Assembly: GCA_002729695.1 (NCBI GenBank)
Contig: PBYQ01000022.1
Coordinates: 1 to 63,897, forward strand
Length of the DNA: 63,897 nt
Reading direction: 5' to 3'
From: Citromicrobium sp.
GTDB lineage: Bacteria > Pseudomonadota > Alphaproteobacteria > Sphingomonadales > Sphingomonadaceae
The notes beneath the pieces were generated by a model. The model saw only the letters and a list, made by a program, of their open reading frames with translations. It had not been told where the DNA came from and did not search any database. Of this stretch, positions 16,585-30,434 are shown one piece after another (within the stretch, counting starts at the first letter, position 1; every line of letters starts with the position of its first letter). Both the position numbers and the translations under genes were made by a program.

Positions 16585-17778
16585 TCAGGCGGCGATCGAC
16601 GCCTCGTAGCGCGCGCCGAAGCCTTTGCCGGCCTTCTTTGCCGCGTACAGCGCGCGGTCCGCCATGACATGCAGTTCGGTGATGCCACACCCGTCGTCGG
16701 GGAAGCATGCGAATCCGGCCGTTACCCCGATATGCACCAGGCTTTCCTCGTCGACGGCATAAGGTGGGCCCGATACCCCGGCGATCATCGCGCCGATTGT
16801 CGCTTGCGTTTCTTCCGGCCCCTGACCGGGAAGCAGTGCGAGAAATTCATCTCCCCCGATCCGCGCCAGCACCTGCCCTTCGGTCAGCGCTGCCTTCATC
16901 CGGTTCGCGACCTCGCATAGCAGCTGATCGCCTGCTGCGTGGCCGAAGCGGTCGTTGATCGGCTTGAATCGATCCAGATCGAGGCACACGAGCGAGAAGA
17001 CCTGATTGCGCGACACGGTCTGGATCACCCCTTCCAGCCCGTGCCGGTTCAGCAGGCCGGTGAGCGGATCGTGGCGTGCGCGTTCGGCATTGCTCAATTC
17101 CGCGCTCAGGGCAGCCAGCATCGCTCCCCGGTAGTGTCCCATCAATTGCAGGACGCCGATCACGAAGCCGGGAAGCAGCGCGATCAGGGCGAGCATCAGC
17201 GGCTCACCGGTGCTGGCCGCGCCGAGAACAAACGGCAGAACGCAAAGCCCGACCAGCAGCAGTGCGAGCCTGGGGGCGGCATAGTTGCGCGCGCACAGCG
17301 GGCCGACCAGGCCCATGCAATGGGCGGCGGTGATCACCATGATCGCGGTATTGCCCGTGCGCATCGTGAAGAAGAAAAGCAGTCCCTGCAGGCTGCACCA
17401 CAGGATCGAAAGACTGATGGGTTTGTCGATCTGCGGCACTTCGCCTCTCGCACGCACCGACCTGACCTGTCGAAGGCTGGCGAGCCGTATGTAGAGCACG
17501 ACGACTTCGGCGAGCATGATGAGCAGAAAGGCAATTCCGCCGATCGCGAGATGGGCCAGACCGGCGACGAACAGGCCGTTGATCGCACCCATGACGATCG
17601 CGCTTGGAGATGAGAGCAGGGCGCCGCACATGAAGGGGCGCACTTCCTGCGGCGTCCCATGGCTCCACCGCATAAGCCATGGCAGAACGCCGCTCCTTGC
17701 ACCCAGTCGCCCTTCGGGTCGATCGTGCGAGGGGGCCGGTAGCCTCTCGTCTATCCTCATGTCAGCGATGCTAGCCAT
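16585..17778 (-). CDS. membrane-bound diguanylate cyclase (GGDEF domain)
   Basis: The 397-residue protein has about five or six hydrophobic segments between residues 55 and 215, then a GGDEF domain. HDPLTGLLNRHGLE opens it, LDLDRFKPINDRFGHAAGDQ supplies the substrate site, and the intact active motif ARIGGDEFLALL shows that it can make cyclic di-GMP. No EAL domain is present. The N-terminal membrane part is not a named sensor domain that I recognise. The start at 17778 is the longest ATG; another lies at 17760, and neither has a clear ribosome site. Confidence 0.88.
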   Translation of the reverse strand: MASIADMRIDERLPAPSHDRPEGRLGARSGVLPWLMRWSHGTPQEVRPFMCGALLSSPSAIVMGAINGLFVAGLAHLAIGGIAFLLIMLAEVVVLYIRLASLRQVRSVRARGEVPQIDKPISLSILWCSLQGLLFFFTMRTGNTAIMVITAAHCMGLVGPLCARNYAAPRLALLLVGLCVLPFVLGAASTGEPLMLALIALLPGFVIGVLQLMGHYRGAMLAALSAELSNAERARHDPLTGLLNRHGLEGVIQTVSRNQVFSLVCLDLDRFKPINDRFGHAAGDQLLCEVANRMKAALTEGQVLARIGGDEFLALLPGQGPEETQATIGAMIAGVSGPPYAVDEESLVHIGVTAGFACFPDDGCGITELHVMADRALYAAKKAGKGFGARYEASIAA

Positions 17779-17841
17779 TCATCGCTAACAAAGATTGAAG
17801 GTGGCACCGGGGAAGCGTGCAAGCTGGCGTCGCCGGGCCGT

Positions 17842-17870
17842 AAAAAAGGGGCGACCTGCAGGCCGCCCCT
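17842..17870 (-). terminator. intrinsic terminator of the S46 peptidase gene
   Basis: On the minus strand the near-perfect stem AGGGGCGGCCTGCAGGTCGC-CCCT is followed by six T. It begins 27 bases after the peptidase stop. It is the clearest Rho-independent terminator in the window. Confidence 0.9.
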
Positions 17871-17897
17871 CATCAGTTCCGTTTGTGGTGGACGCGC

Positions 17898-20063
<2,166 letters not shown>

Positions 20064-20294
20064 CTGATTCCCCTGGATTTTTGCACATCGCGCGACTCGC
20101 GCCGATGTTACAGTGTTACTGGCTATTGGCCGCGTCGAGGCAACGCAAGGGCGCGCCCATGTCGTTTATCGAACAGGCTGGACCGTTCGTCAGGCTATGG
20201 TCGCCGCCTTCATGTCACCCGAACGCCAAGGCGGTCGCCAAATCACCGGCGATGCGATAGCGGATTGCAAAACACGTTTGGGAGACTTGCCGCC
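20064..20294. other. divergent promoter region, S46 peptidase and acs
   Basis: This 231-base spacer must carry promoters for both genes. I see no strong palindrome or hairpin. TGTTACAGTGTTACTGG near 20106 repeats GTTAC twice at short distance and is the only candidate for a binding site. Confidence 0.4.
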
Positions 20295-22217
<1,923 letters not shown>

Positions 22218-22327
22218 TGGTGAACAATTCGCATAACGGAACAATTGACGGGGCTGGGCGGTTGGATAACTAATGCTGCGCTGCAAAATCGCGACGCATG
22301 CAATAACAGGGAAAGCCGGGGACCGAA

Positions 22328-23752
22328 TTGAGCTTCGACGAGATGCTTGGGCAAGACGGGGGCAAGTCGGGTGATGTCCGGCCGGCCTATCAGGCATTTC
22401 GCAAATGGCTCGACTCGCAACCTGACATGCGCGTCGCCAGAAAGTCCGAACAGGCGGAGAATTTCTTCCGCAAGATCGGCATTACCTTCAACGTCTATGG
22501 CGAAGATGAAGCGGACGAGCGACTGATCCCGTTCGACGTGGTGCCGCGCGTGCTTTCGGGCAACGAGTGGCGCAAGCTATCCAAGGGGATCGAACAGCGC
22601 GTGAAGGCGATCAACGCCTTCCTGCACGATATCTACCATCGCCAAGAAATCCTGCGCGCGGGGCGCGTGCCTGCCAGCCTGATTGCTAACAACGCGGCCT
22701 TCCTGCCCAAGATGATGGGCTTCGATCCGCCCGGCGGGATCTACACGCACATCATCGGTACCGATATTGTGCGGACCGGGCCCGACGAATTCTACGTGCT
22801 GGAAGACAATGCCCGCACCCCCTCGGGCGTGTCCTACATGCTCGAAAACCGCGAAATCATGCTGCAGATGTTCCCCGAACTTTTCGCGGACATCCCGATC
22901 CGCGAGGTGGGCGATTACCCCAGCTGGCTGCGCCGTTCGCTGTCGGCCTGCGCGCCTGCCGCCTGTCTCGACCGGCCGACCGTGGCCGTGCTGACGCCCG
23001 GCGTGTTCAACTCCGCCTATTTCGAACACAGTTTCCTCGCCGACCAGATGGGTGCCGAACTGATCGAGGGATCGGACCTGAAAGTGGTCGACGGGCGCAT
23101 CGCGATGCGCACCACGCAAGGCTACAAACCGGTCGACGTGATCTACCGCCGGATCGACGACGATTTCCTCGATCCGCTCAACTTCAATCCGGAATCGATG
23201 CTGGGCGTGCCGGGCATCTTCGATGTGTACCGCGCGGGCGGTGTGACCATCGCCAACGCGCCGGGCACGGGCATTGCCGACGACAAGGCGCTGTACAGCT
23301 ACATGCCCGACATCGTCGAATTCTACACCGGCGAGCGCCCGCTGCTGCAGAACGTGCCCACCTGGCGCTGTTCGGAGCCGGACCAGCTGGCCGAAGTGCT
23401 CGACAAGCTGGACGAGCTCGTGGTCAAGGAAGTCCACGGATCGGGCGGCTACGGGATGCTGATCGGGCCTACCGCCAGCAAGGCCGAGATCGAGGAATTC
23501 CGCGCCAAGCTGAAGGAAAACCCCGAAGGCTATATCGCGCAGCCCACACTGGCGCTTTCGACCGTGCCGATTTTCACCGAACAGGGCCTCGCCCCGCGCC
23601 ACGTCGATTTCCGCCCCTTCGTGCTGATGTCGCCCAACTCGATCGACATCGTGCCCGGCGGGCTGACCCGCGTGGCGATGAACGAAGGGTCTCTGGTGGT
23701 GAATTCGAGCCAGGGCGGCGGCACCAAAGATACTTGGGTGCTCGATGACTGA
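22328..23752 (+). CDS. circularly permuted type 2 ATP-grasp protein of the Anbu operon
   Basis: The 474-residue protein belongs to the CP-ATP-grasp group (old DUF404/DUF407). Typical segments are LPKMMGFDPPGGIYTHIIGTD, YVLEDNARTPSGVSYMLENR and VKEVHGSGGYGMLIGP. It is predicted to ligate an amine or amino acid to a carboxylate using ATP, but the product is unknown. The start is a TTG at 22328 with GGGGA just upstream; an ATG at 22340 is the alternative. First gene of a four-gene operon. Confidence 0.9.
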   Translation: MSFDEMLGQDGGKSGDVRPAYQAFRKWLDSQPDMRVARKSEQAENFFRKIGITFNVYGEDEADERLIPFDVVPRVLSGNEWRKLSKGIEQRVKAINAFLHDIYHRQEILRAGRVPASLIANNAAFLPKMMGFDPPGGIYTHIIGTDIVRTGPDEFYVLEDNARTPSGVSYMLENREIMLQMFPELFADIPIREVGDYPSWLRRSLSACAPAACLDRPTVAVLTPGVFNSAYFEHSFLADQMGAELIEGSDLKVVDGRIAMRTTQGYKPVDVIYRRIDDDFLDPLNFNPESMLGVPGIFDVYRAGGVTIANAPGTGIADDKALYSYMPDIVEFYTGERPLLQNVPTWRCSEPDQLAEVLDKLDELVVKEVHGSGGYGMLIGPTASKAEIEEFRAKLKENPEGYIAQPTLALSTVPIFTEQGLAPRHVDFRPFVLMSPNSIDIVPGGLTRVAMNEGSLVVNSSQGGGTKDTWVLDD

Positions 23753-23778
23753 TCGCTCCACGAAACCGGAGGTCCGCC

Positions 23779-24726
23779 ATGCTAGGTAAGACCGCATCGG
23801 GCCTGTTCTGGATGTTCCGCTACCTCGAACGGGCGGAAGCGACCGCGCGTCTGCTCGATGCAGGGTTCCGCATCGCCCTGACCCGCGCGGGGTCTTCGCG
23901 CTCCGAATGGGAATCGGTGCTGACCACGGTCGGCCAGTTGCAGGCCTTCCGCGAGCGGCACGGAGAGGCGACCTCGTCCAAGGTGATCGAGTTCCTCCTC
24001 ACCGACCGCGACAATCCCTCCAGCATCATCTGCATGGTGAAGTCCGCTCGCGACAATGCGCGCGGCGTGCGCATCGGCCTGACGCGAGAGGTGTGGGAAG
24101 CGACCAACGAGAGCTGGATGACGCTCGACAAGCTGCTCACCGGCAAGATCCCCGAAGCCGACCTGCCCGACACGCTGACCACGATCCGCCAGCAGAACGC
24201 GCTGGTGCGCGGCGCGACCAACGGCACGATGCTGCGCAACGACGGCTACAACTTCGTGCGGCTGGGTACTTTCATTGAACGCGCGGACAACACCGCGCGC
24301 ATCCTCGACGTGAAGTACTACTTGCTGCTGCCCTCGATCAGCCAGGTCGGGTCGGCGCTCGATATCAAGCAGTGGGAGACGATCCTGCGATCGGTCTCGG
24401 CGCTGCGCAGCTATCAGTGGCTCCACGGGGCGACGGTCAATCCGCGAGACATCGCGCAATTCCTGATCCTGCACGAACAGATGCCGCGCAGCCTCGCGTT
24501 CTGCTACAACAAGATTTGCGACAATCTCGGCTATCTGGCAAAGAATTACGACCTGCGCACCGAAGCGTGCGAAATGGCCGACCGTATCCACCTCGATTAC
24601 CTGGGCCGGTCGATGGACAAGATCTTCGACGATGGCCTGCACGAATATATCGAGGGCTTCCTGGCGGCAAACGGACGCCTCGCGACCCAGATTTCACAAG
24701 ACTATTCTTTCGGGGTCACTTCATGA
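23779..24726 (+). CDS. alpha-E domain protein (DUF403)
   Basis: The 315-residue all-helical protein opens MLGKTASGLFWMFRYLERAE, the family start, and has RLGTFIERADNTARILDVKYY in the middle. Alpha-E proteins nearly always accompany CP-ATP-grasp genes, and their role is unknown. A strong ribosome site (CCGGAGG) lies 26 bases after the ATP-grasp stop. The last codons overlap the transglutaminase start (ATGA). Confidence 0.92.
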   Translation: MLGKTASGLFWMFRYLERAEATARLLDAGFRIALTRAGSSRSEWESVLTTVGQLQAFRERHGEATSSKVIEFLLTDRDNPSSIICMVKSARDNARGVRIGLTREVWEATNESWMTLDKLLTGKIPEADLPDTLTTIRQQNALVRGATNGTMLRNDGYNFVRLGTFIERADNTARILDVKYYLLLPSISQVGSALDIKQWETILRSVSALRSYQWLHGATVNPRDIAQFLILHEQMPRSLAFCYNKICDNLGYLAKNYDLRTEACEMADRIHLDYLGRSMDKIFDDGLHEYIEGFLAANGRLATQISQDYSFGVTS

Positions 24727-25523
24727 GGCTGCGGGTCGAACACGAAACGCGCTATTGCTACGACGCGCCGGTTGCCTACGGGCTTCAGCAGACGCGCCTT
24801 CGCCCGAAGGACGTGCGGGGCCAGAAAGTGCTCGACTGGGAAGTGACCATCGAGGGCGGGGAGATCGAGCTTCACTACGAAGATCACAACCGCAACATGG
24901 TCGACCTGATCGGCATCGAGCCGGGGCGCACCGAAACCGCGATCCGCTGCGTCGGTCTGGTCGAGAACACGGCGAGCGATGGCGTGGTGGGAGAACACCA
25001 GGGGTTCCTGCCGCTGTGGCACTTCAAGCGATCGTCCCCGCTGACAAAGGCGGGCGAGGGTATTCGCAAGCTCGCCAGCGCTTTCAAAGATGCGGACAAG
25101 ACCAGCCTCGGCCTGGGGCACGATCTATCCGCCGCGATCCTCGACACGGTCGGTTACGAAGGTGGCAACACCCACTCCGGCACCACGGCGGAAGAGGCGC
25201 TGCAAGGTGGCCACGGCGTGTGCCAGGATCACGCGCATATCTTCTGTTCGGCTGCCCGCCTGCTGGGCCTGCCCGCCCGCTATGTGTCCGGGTACCTGAT
25301 GATGAACGACCGGGTCGAACAGGATGCCAGCCACGCGTGGGCGGAGGCTTTCTTCGAAGGCCTCGGCTGGGTCGGATTCGATATCTCGAACGGTTATTCG
25401 CCCGACGAGCGCTATATAAGAGTCGCGACCGGCATCGATTTTCGCGAAGCAGCCCCCATCAACGGAATGCGGATGGGGGGAAGCGGCGAGGGCGTGCTTG
25501 TCAGCCTGCGGGTCGAGCAATAA
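24723..25523 (+). CDS. bacterial transglutaminase-like cysteine protease, Anbu operon
   Basis: The 266-residue protein has the bacterial transglutaminase N-terminal beta domain (MRLRVEHETRYCYDAPVAYG). It then has the papain-like core with all three catalytic residues: GGHGVCQDHAHIF (Cys), QDASHAWAEAFF (His) and VGFDISNGYSPDERYIR (Asp). It may hydrolyse or cross-link peptides made by the ATP-grasp partner. Translation is coupled to the alpha-E gene. Confidence 0.93.
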   Translation: MRLRVEHETRYCYDAPVAYGLQQTRLRPKDVRGQKVLDWEVTIEGGEIELHYEDHNRNMVDLIGIEPGRTETAIRCVGLVENTASDGVVGEHQGFLPLWHFKRSSPLTKAGEGIRKLASAFKDADKTSLGLGHDLSAAILDTVGYEGGNTHSGTTAEEALQGGHGVCQDHAHIFCSAARLLGLPARYVSGYLMMNDRVEQDASHAWAEAFFEGLGWVGFDISNGYSPDERYIRVATGIDFREAAPINGMRMGGSGEGVLVSLRVEQ

Positions 25524-25557
25524 TCTGGCCGCAACGCCACAACGGGTATTACTGGAA

Positions 25558-26316
25558 ATGACTTACTGCGTGGGCATGCGATTGGATCGCGGTCTGATCT
25601 TCATGTCCGATACGCGCACCAATGCGGGCGTCGACGACGTGTCGAAGGTTCGCAAGATGCGCCACTGGGAAAACACCGGAGAGAGGGCGATCACCTTGCT
25701 TTCGGCGGGCAATCTCGCCACCACGCAGTCAGTCGTCAGCTTGCTGGACGAGCGGACCAAGGCCCCTTCCGAACGCGACCCGTCGATCCTTTCGGCCCCT
25801 TCGATGTTCCAGGTCGCCACCATCATCGGGAACACGCTGCGCGAAGTGATCGCCAACCTCAAAGGTGAGAAGCAGCAGGCCGCTGCCTCGCCCTTTTCCG
25901 CCAGCCTGATCGTTGGCGGCCAGATCGCGGGCAGCGAACCGCGCCTGTTCCTGATCTATCCCGAAGGCAATTTCATCGAGGCGGGCGACGATTCGCCTTT
26001 TTTCCAGATCGGCGAGACCAAGTATGGGCGCCCGATCATCGTGCGGACTTACGATCCGGCCATGCCGTTCGAAGACGCTGCCCGGCTGCTGATGGTCTCT
26101 TTCGATTCCACCATCCGGTCGAACCTGGCTGTCGATCTGCCGCTGGACCTCGCCGTTCAGGAGCGTGATGCGTGCAAGATTGGTCACAGCCAGCGGATTG
26201 CCGAGAACGACCCGTATTTCCGACGGATATCCGAACAATGGAGCCTGTCGCTGCGTGAAGCGGTGAATCGTCTGCCGCAGTTCGAATTTTCGGATGGGGG
26301 CGGGGCGCAGGGCTGA
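25558..26316 (+). CDS. Anbu proteasome-like peptidase
   Basis: The 252-residue protein is a T1-family Ntn hydrolase of the Anbu group. Translation from 25558 gives MTYCVGMRLDRGLIFMSDTR, so removal of Met exposes Thr1; SDTRTNAGVDDVSKVRKM carries the Asp and Lys expected in the active site. Anbu subunits form open helical (lock-washer) rings in solved structures, and the physiological substrate is unknown. The gene ends the operon, 34 bases after the transglutaminase, and converges on the LacI gene. Confidence 0.93.
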   Translation: MTYCVGMRLDRGLIFMSDTRTNAGVDDVSKVRKMRHWENTGERAITLLSAGNLATTQSVVSLLDERTKAPSERDPSILSAPSMFQVATIIGNTLREVIANLKGEKQQAAASPFSASLIVGGQIAGSEPRLFLIYPEGNFIEAGDDSPFFQIGETKYGRPIIVRTYDPAMPFEDAARLLMVSFDSTIRSNLAVDLPLDLAVQERDACKIGHSQRIAENDPYFRRISEQWSLSLREAVNRLPQFEFSDGGGAQG

Positions 26317-26344
26317 TCCGCCTTCCCACTGAAGTGCGGTAAGA

Positions 26345-27379
26345 TCAGGCCGGGCGGACGCTCGCGCGTTCGATCAGTTTGACGTTCACGCGCTGCGTGA
26401 CGCTTGTCTCCCCGTCGATGGCCATTCGCAGCAGAGCTTCTGCGGCCTTCGCAAGATCGGGCGCTACAGTGGTCAGCGGCGGGCTGCTGATCGTCCCGGC
26501 GGACATCCCGTCGAAGCCGACGATGCCCACATCTTCAGGCACGTCGCGGCCAATCTCTTTCAAGTAGTCGAGCACACCGAATGCGAGCCGGTCGCTGGCG
26601 GCGAAGAACGCGTCGATAGAGCCGTCGCGTTCGATCATGTCGCGCGCGGCGTGGTAACCTTGGGATTTGCGGTCGCCATCGGGATAGATGCTCGCCTCGA
26701 TCGGCTGCGCGCCCCGTTCCGCCAGAGCTTCGCGATATCCGGCAAAACGCTCGGCGAACTGCCCGGGGCCTGTGCCCAGTGGCCCGACAAATGCGATCTT
26801 GCGATAGCCCCGATCGAGCAGGTGGCTGGTAGCGATCCGGCCCCCACCATGGTTGTCCGAACGCACCCAGCGCGCATCGTCGAATGGTGAGCCCCAGAAG
26901 GCCAGGTTGCCGGTGCTGCGCTGCAATTGCTGGAAATAGGTCCACGCGGACGAATGGCGAGCCGATCCGATGACGATGGTACCGTCGGCCTGGCCTCGTT
27001 TGACGTAATCGCCCGAAAGCCTGCCATCTTCGGACTGCAGCGACACGAGCGTTTCGAGGCCCCGCGCCGATGCGGCTTCGCAGATGCTCCCCAGCAGTTC
27101 GAAGTAGAAGGGATTGCCCGACGGCGCCTTGTCTTCCGGGCCCTGAAGGATAACCACTGCAACGGTATCGGTCCGCCCGGTTCGCAGGCCCGATGCGCGC
27201 TGATCGACGGTATAGCCAAGCTCTCGCGCGACCGCGAGCACCCGTTCACGGGTGGCGGGCGTGACCTGCGGGGAACCCGCAAGCGCGCGTGAAACGGTGG
27301 ACTGGTTGACGCCGGCGCGCTCCGCAACGTCGAACGAGGTGACGCGCGTGGCTTTGGTTTCGGAAGGTTCGCTACTCAT
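26345..27379 (-). CDS. LacI/GalR-family transcriptional regulator
   Basis: The 344-residue protein has an N-terminal helix-turn-helix (VTSFDVAERAGVNQSTVSRA, hinge about residue 60) and a periplasmic-binding-protein-like effector domain. The C-terminal segment VGIVGFDGMSAGTISSPPLT is typical of the family. No sugar-use genes flank it, so the ligand and targets cannot be read from context. There is no evident ribosome site before the ATG. Confidence 0.92.
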   Translation of the reverse strand: MSSEPSETKATRVTSFDVAERAGVNQSTVSRALAGSPQVTPATRERVLAVARELGYTVDQRASGLRTGRTDTVAVVILQGPEDKAPSGNPFYFELLGSICEAASARGLETLVSLQSEDGRLSGDYVKRGQADGTIVIGSARHSSAWTYFQQLQRSTGNLAFWGSPFDDARWVRSDNHGGGRIATSHLLDRGYRKIAFVGPLGTGPGQFAERFAGYREALAERGAQPIEASIYPDGDRKSQGYHAARDMIERDGSIDAFFAASDRLAFGVLDYLKEIGRDVPEDVGIVGFDGMSAGTISSPPLTTVAPDLAKAAEALLRMAIDGETSVTQRVNVKLIERASVRPA

Positions 27380-27491
27380 TTGGAGGGGAGACTAGCAGCG
27401 ATTGCGTGAAGGTCACGCGTCAGCGGCGAGTATCCGCAATTCTCCCTTCCGGCCCGTGGCATTCGCATCGGTGGCAATCCGGGCAGCAGGC

Positions 27492-30434
27492 TCAGTTCTC
27501 GATAAGCACGAAGGGTGCCCAGACCGCAGGATTTGCCGCGTCTGCCAAATCCGTATTCGAGAGCAGCGCCAGTTGCGCCTGCCGTAGCGCCTCGGCGCGG
27601 GTCGCGCCGGCCTGCGACGCGCGCACCGTGTCGACGCTCAGCCGCGCTGCCGCATCGTCGCGCACGCGCCAGTGCGACAGCAGGATCGCACGCGCTCCCG
27701 CCTGGGCAAAGGCGGTCGCTAGCCCGGAATAGGTCGGGCCGTCGCCGTCGATACCGGCAGCGGTGTTGCAGGCCGACAGGATGATCCAGTCCGCGGGCAG
27801 GCGCATGCGGGCGATCTCGCTCGCGCCGAGCAGCCCATCCTCGCCCGAGCTGGCATCGCCCGAGCCAAGCACGAGGGCCGGTTCCCAAAGCCCGGTCACC
27901 TCGCCTGCGACGAGGCCATGCGTTGCAAATACGAGGATGTCGATCGAGCTCAAATCGGTACGTTTGACGTTGTCTTCGGCTGCGTCCGCCCCGATCAACA
28001 GCACGTTCTCGCGCGATTGCAGCGCATCGGCGATCTCGCGCAGTTCGGTCGTCGCACCCGGCAGGGCGGGCAACGCGGCGATCGAGGCCGCATCGGGTCG
28101 ACCGCCACGGAACAGGGCGCTTACGCCTCCGCTGCTGCCTGCGGCTTCTTGCCCAGGCAGTTCGACGCCGCCGATACCTGCGAACCGCACAGTGGCTTTT
28201 GTCGTGGCAGGACCGCGCTGCTCGCCGAGCAGATCGAGATTGCCGACCACTTGTACCGCAGCGTCGCGGATCAGCCACGGCGCTGCAGAGAGATCGCCGT
28301 CGTGGTCGGCCGTTGTCAGGAGGCCGAACGGGATCGAGGCGAGCCGCTGGCCGCCGTAAACGAGGACGCGGTGCGCGTCTCGCGTGCCGTTGGGGAATAT
28401 CTGTTCGAACAGCCGCTGCGAAGAGGCAAGCGGGTACATGCCCTGGGCGGGTCGCTCGACTGCGTCGCGGATCGCGGTCACGTCCTCGGCAAGGTGGCCA
28501 CTGTCGAGCGGATTCCACGATGCGCCTTCGGTGTCGACCCGGATGATCCAGCTGTCCCGATCGCCTTCGACCGGCACGACCAGCACATCATCGGGCTGCA
28601 GCCGCGACTGAAGATCGGCCAGATCGACCGGGGTCGGCCGAAAACGACGGACATACTCCGGGTAGGCCCGTACCAGACCATCGGCGGCTTCGTGTTCGGC
28701 GCGTTCAGCTTGCTCGACCTCAAGCGCCAGACCTGCCGCCGTCGCCTCGTCTTCCTCGTCCAGTGCAGCGCGGTAGCGCGTGCGCAGCTCGTTTGTCTTG
28801 CGCGCCAGATCGAGCAGCCGTTCGCGCTCCTGCGTCGCCGCGTCGTCGGCCCCGAAGCGCGCGAACTGCTGGCCACGGGCAAGCTCCGAGATATTGGCCA
28901 CCTGCGCCGCGCGAATGACGCGCGCCGGATCATCGAGCGCGGCGCCCAGTTCGAGGTAGAGCAATGCCGCTTCTCGCAAAGCGCGCGCTTCTCGCACCAG
29001 CGTGGTGTCGGCCACGGCGACATCCGCCAGCCGTCCGGAGATAACGTCCATCGCTGCGTCGCCACCCGGCAGATACGCCGAGGTGTCCTGCCCATTCAAC
29101 TGGCGCAGCCGGGCGAGCAGGAGTTCGCTCCAGATCCGGTCCTCGTGCGTTTCGACAAAGGCTTCGCGCACGATCGGAACCCAATGTTCGGCTTCGGCGA
29201 GCGCTTCGGCATGGCGGCCACGCCGCATCCACCATTCCGCGCGATGCAGATGGATGAGGGCCTGCTCCACACTCTCGTTTTCGATCGCCGCATCGGCCGA
29301 GGCGATCGCCTTGCCGGTCAACTCGTCATATCCCTGCCAGTCGCCGCGCATGGCGTAATGTTCGGCCAGCGCTTCGTACATCGTCGCCAGCGCGAAGGGA
29401 TTTTCGACCTCGCCGGTCTTCTCATAGATCTCCACCGCGCGGCGCTGCAGCGTTTCGGCCTCTTCGGTCTTGCCGTCGAGCATCAGCGCCTGCGAGAGGT
29501 TGCGCAGGCTTACGGCGGTGCCACTGGCATCTTCGCCGACGGTCGCGACACGAAGGCGCAGCGCCTCGCGCAGGACGGGTATCGCCTCGCCCAGCACGCG
29601 CGCCTCCATCAGCGCATGGCCGAGATTGTTGACCGCAATCCCGTAGAGCTGGTGATCTTCGCCCAGGTGTTCGCGCGAGAGGCGGACCGCGAGGCGGGCT
29701 GTCTCGACTGCTTCCGCATCGTAACCTGCGCGCCCCAGAACCGAGGCGAGCGAAGTCAGGCGCAGCGAGGTGAGCATGTCTTCCGGGCCGAGGAACTCCA
29801 GCGTTTGCTCGGCTGCGGGGCGCAAGTAGTCCAGCGCCTCGAGGACGCGCCCCTGCCGATAGGCAATGTGCCCAAGGCCGAACAGCGAGGAGGCAACGAA
29901 GGGCCCGCGCTCGCCCTCCATCTCGCGCCGGATGGCCAGCGCCTTGCGGTGATATTCCTCGGATTCGGGATAGCGTGCGAGAGAGGCGAGGATCGTTGCC
30001 TGGTTGTTGTATAGCCCGGCGATCTCATCGAGCGGGGCATTGCCACGCGTGTAAAGATCGGCGGCAGCGTCGAAATAGGGGAGCGCCTTCTCGAAATCGC
30101 GCAGGTAGAAATAGGCCGCGCCGAACTGGCTTTCGAGCACGCCCAGATCGGTCAGCGGGACGTTGCCATTTGCCTGCGCACGCGCGCGAAGCTCGGCGAG
30201 CTTGGCAAGGTCGCCTTCAGGATCGGCGGAGGGATCGCCGTTCGCGATCGCCTCTATCTCTGTGACGATCTGCGCCGCTTCGGGATCGAGCGGGGCGGTG
30301 TCTTCGGTCGAAGTCTCTCCAGCGCCGTCGACGGTGTCCTGAGCGAATGCGGGCAGGGCAGGCGACAGGATCGTCAGCGCGGCCCCGCTCAACAGCAGTC
30401 GCGCGCTATTCGACCGCCAGATAATAGACCGCAT
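27492..30434 (-). CDS. exported TPR-CHAT caspase-like protease
   Basis: The 980-residue protein has a signal peptide (MRSIIWRSNSARLLLSGAAL, ending near PAFAQ), then tetratricopeptide-like repeats over roughly residues 40-440. A helical linker leads to a C-terminal CHAT domain. The caspase-type dyad is present: LVFATHGLVAGEV (His about 839) and IILSACNTAAGIDGDGP (Cys about 889). CHAT proteases of other systems cut gasdermins or Csx30 in the cytoplasm, whereas export would place this one in the periplasm. The ATG at 30434 has a G6 ribosome site and overlaps the lipoprotein gene by 29 bases. Confidence 0.88.
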   Translation of the reverse strand: MRSIIWRSNSARLLLSGAALTILSPALPAFAQDTVDGAGETSTEDTAPLDPEAAQIVTEIEAIANGDPSADPEGDLAKLAELRARAQANGNVPLTDLGVLESQFGAAYFYLRDFEKALPYFDAAADLYTRGNAPLDEIAGLYNNQATILASLARYPESEEYHRKALAIRREMEGERGPFVASSLFGLGHIAYRQGRVLEALDYLRPAAEQTLEFLGPEDMLTSLRLTSLASVLGRAGYDAEAVETARLAVRLSREHLGEDHQLYGIAVNNLGHALMEARVLGEAIPVLREALRLRVATVGEDASGTAVSLRNLSQALMLDGKTEEAETLQRRAVEIYEKTGEVENPFALATMYEALAEHYAMRGDWQGYDELTGKAIASADAAIENESVEQALIHLHRAEWWMRRGRHAEALAEAEHWVPIVREAFVETHEDRIWSELLLARLRQLNGQDTSAYLPGGDAAMDVISGRLADVAVADTTLVREARALREAALLYLELGAALDDPARVIRAAQVANISELARGQQFARFGADDAATQERERLLDLARKTNELRTRYRAALDEEDEATAAGLALEVEQAERAEHEAADGLVRAYPEYVRRFRPTPVDLADLQSRLQPDDVLVVPVEGDRDSWIIRVDTEGASWNPLDSGHLAEDVTAIRDAVERPAQGMYPLASSQRLFEQIFPNGTRDAHRVLVYGGQRLASIPFGLLTTADHDGDLSAAPWLIRDAAVQVVGNLDLLGEQRGPATTKATVRFAGIGGVELPGQEAAGSSGGVSALFRGGRPDAASIAALPALPGATTELREIADALQSRENVLLIGADAAEDNVKRTDLSSIDILVFATHGLVAGEVTGLWEPALVLGSGDASSGEDGLLGASEIARMRLPADWIILSACNTAAGIDGDGPTYSGLATAFAQAGARAILLSHWRVRDDAAARLSVDTVRASQAGATRAEALRQAQLALLSNTDLADAANPAVWAPFVLIEN

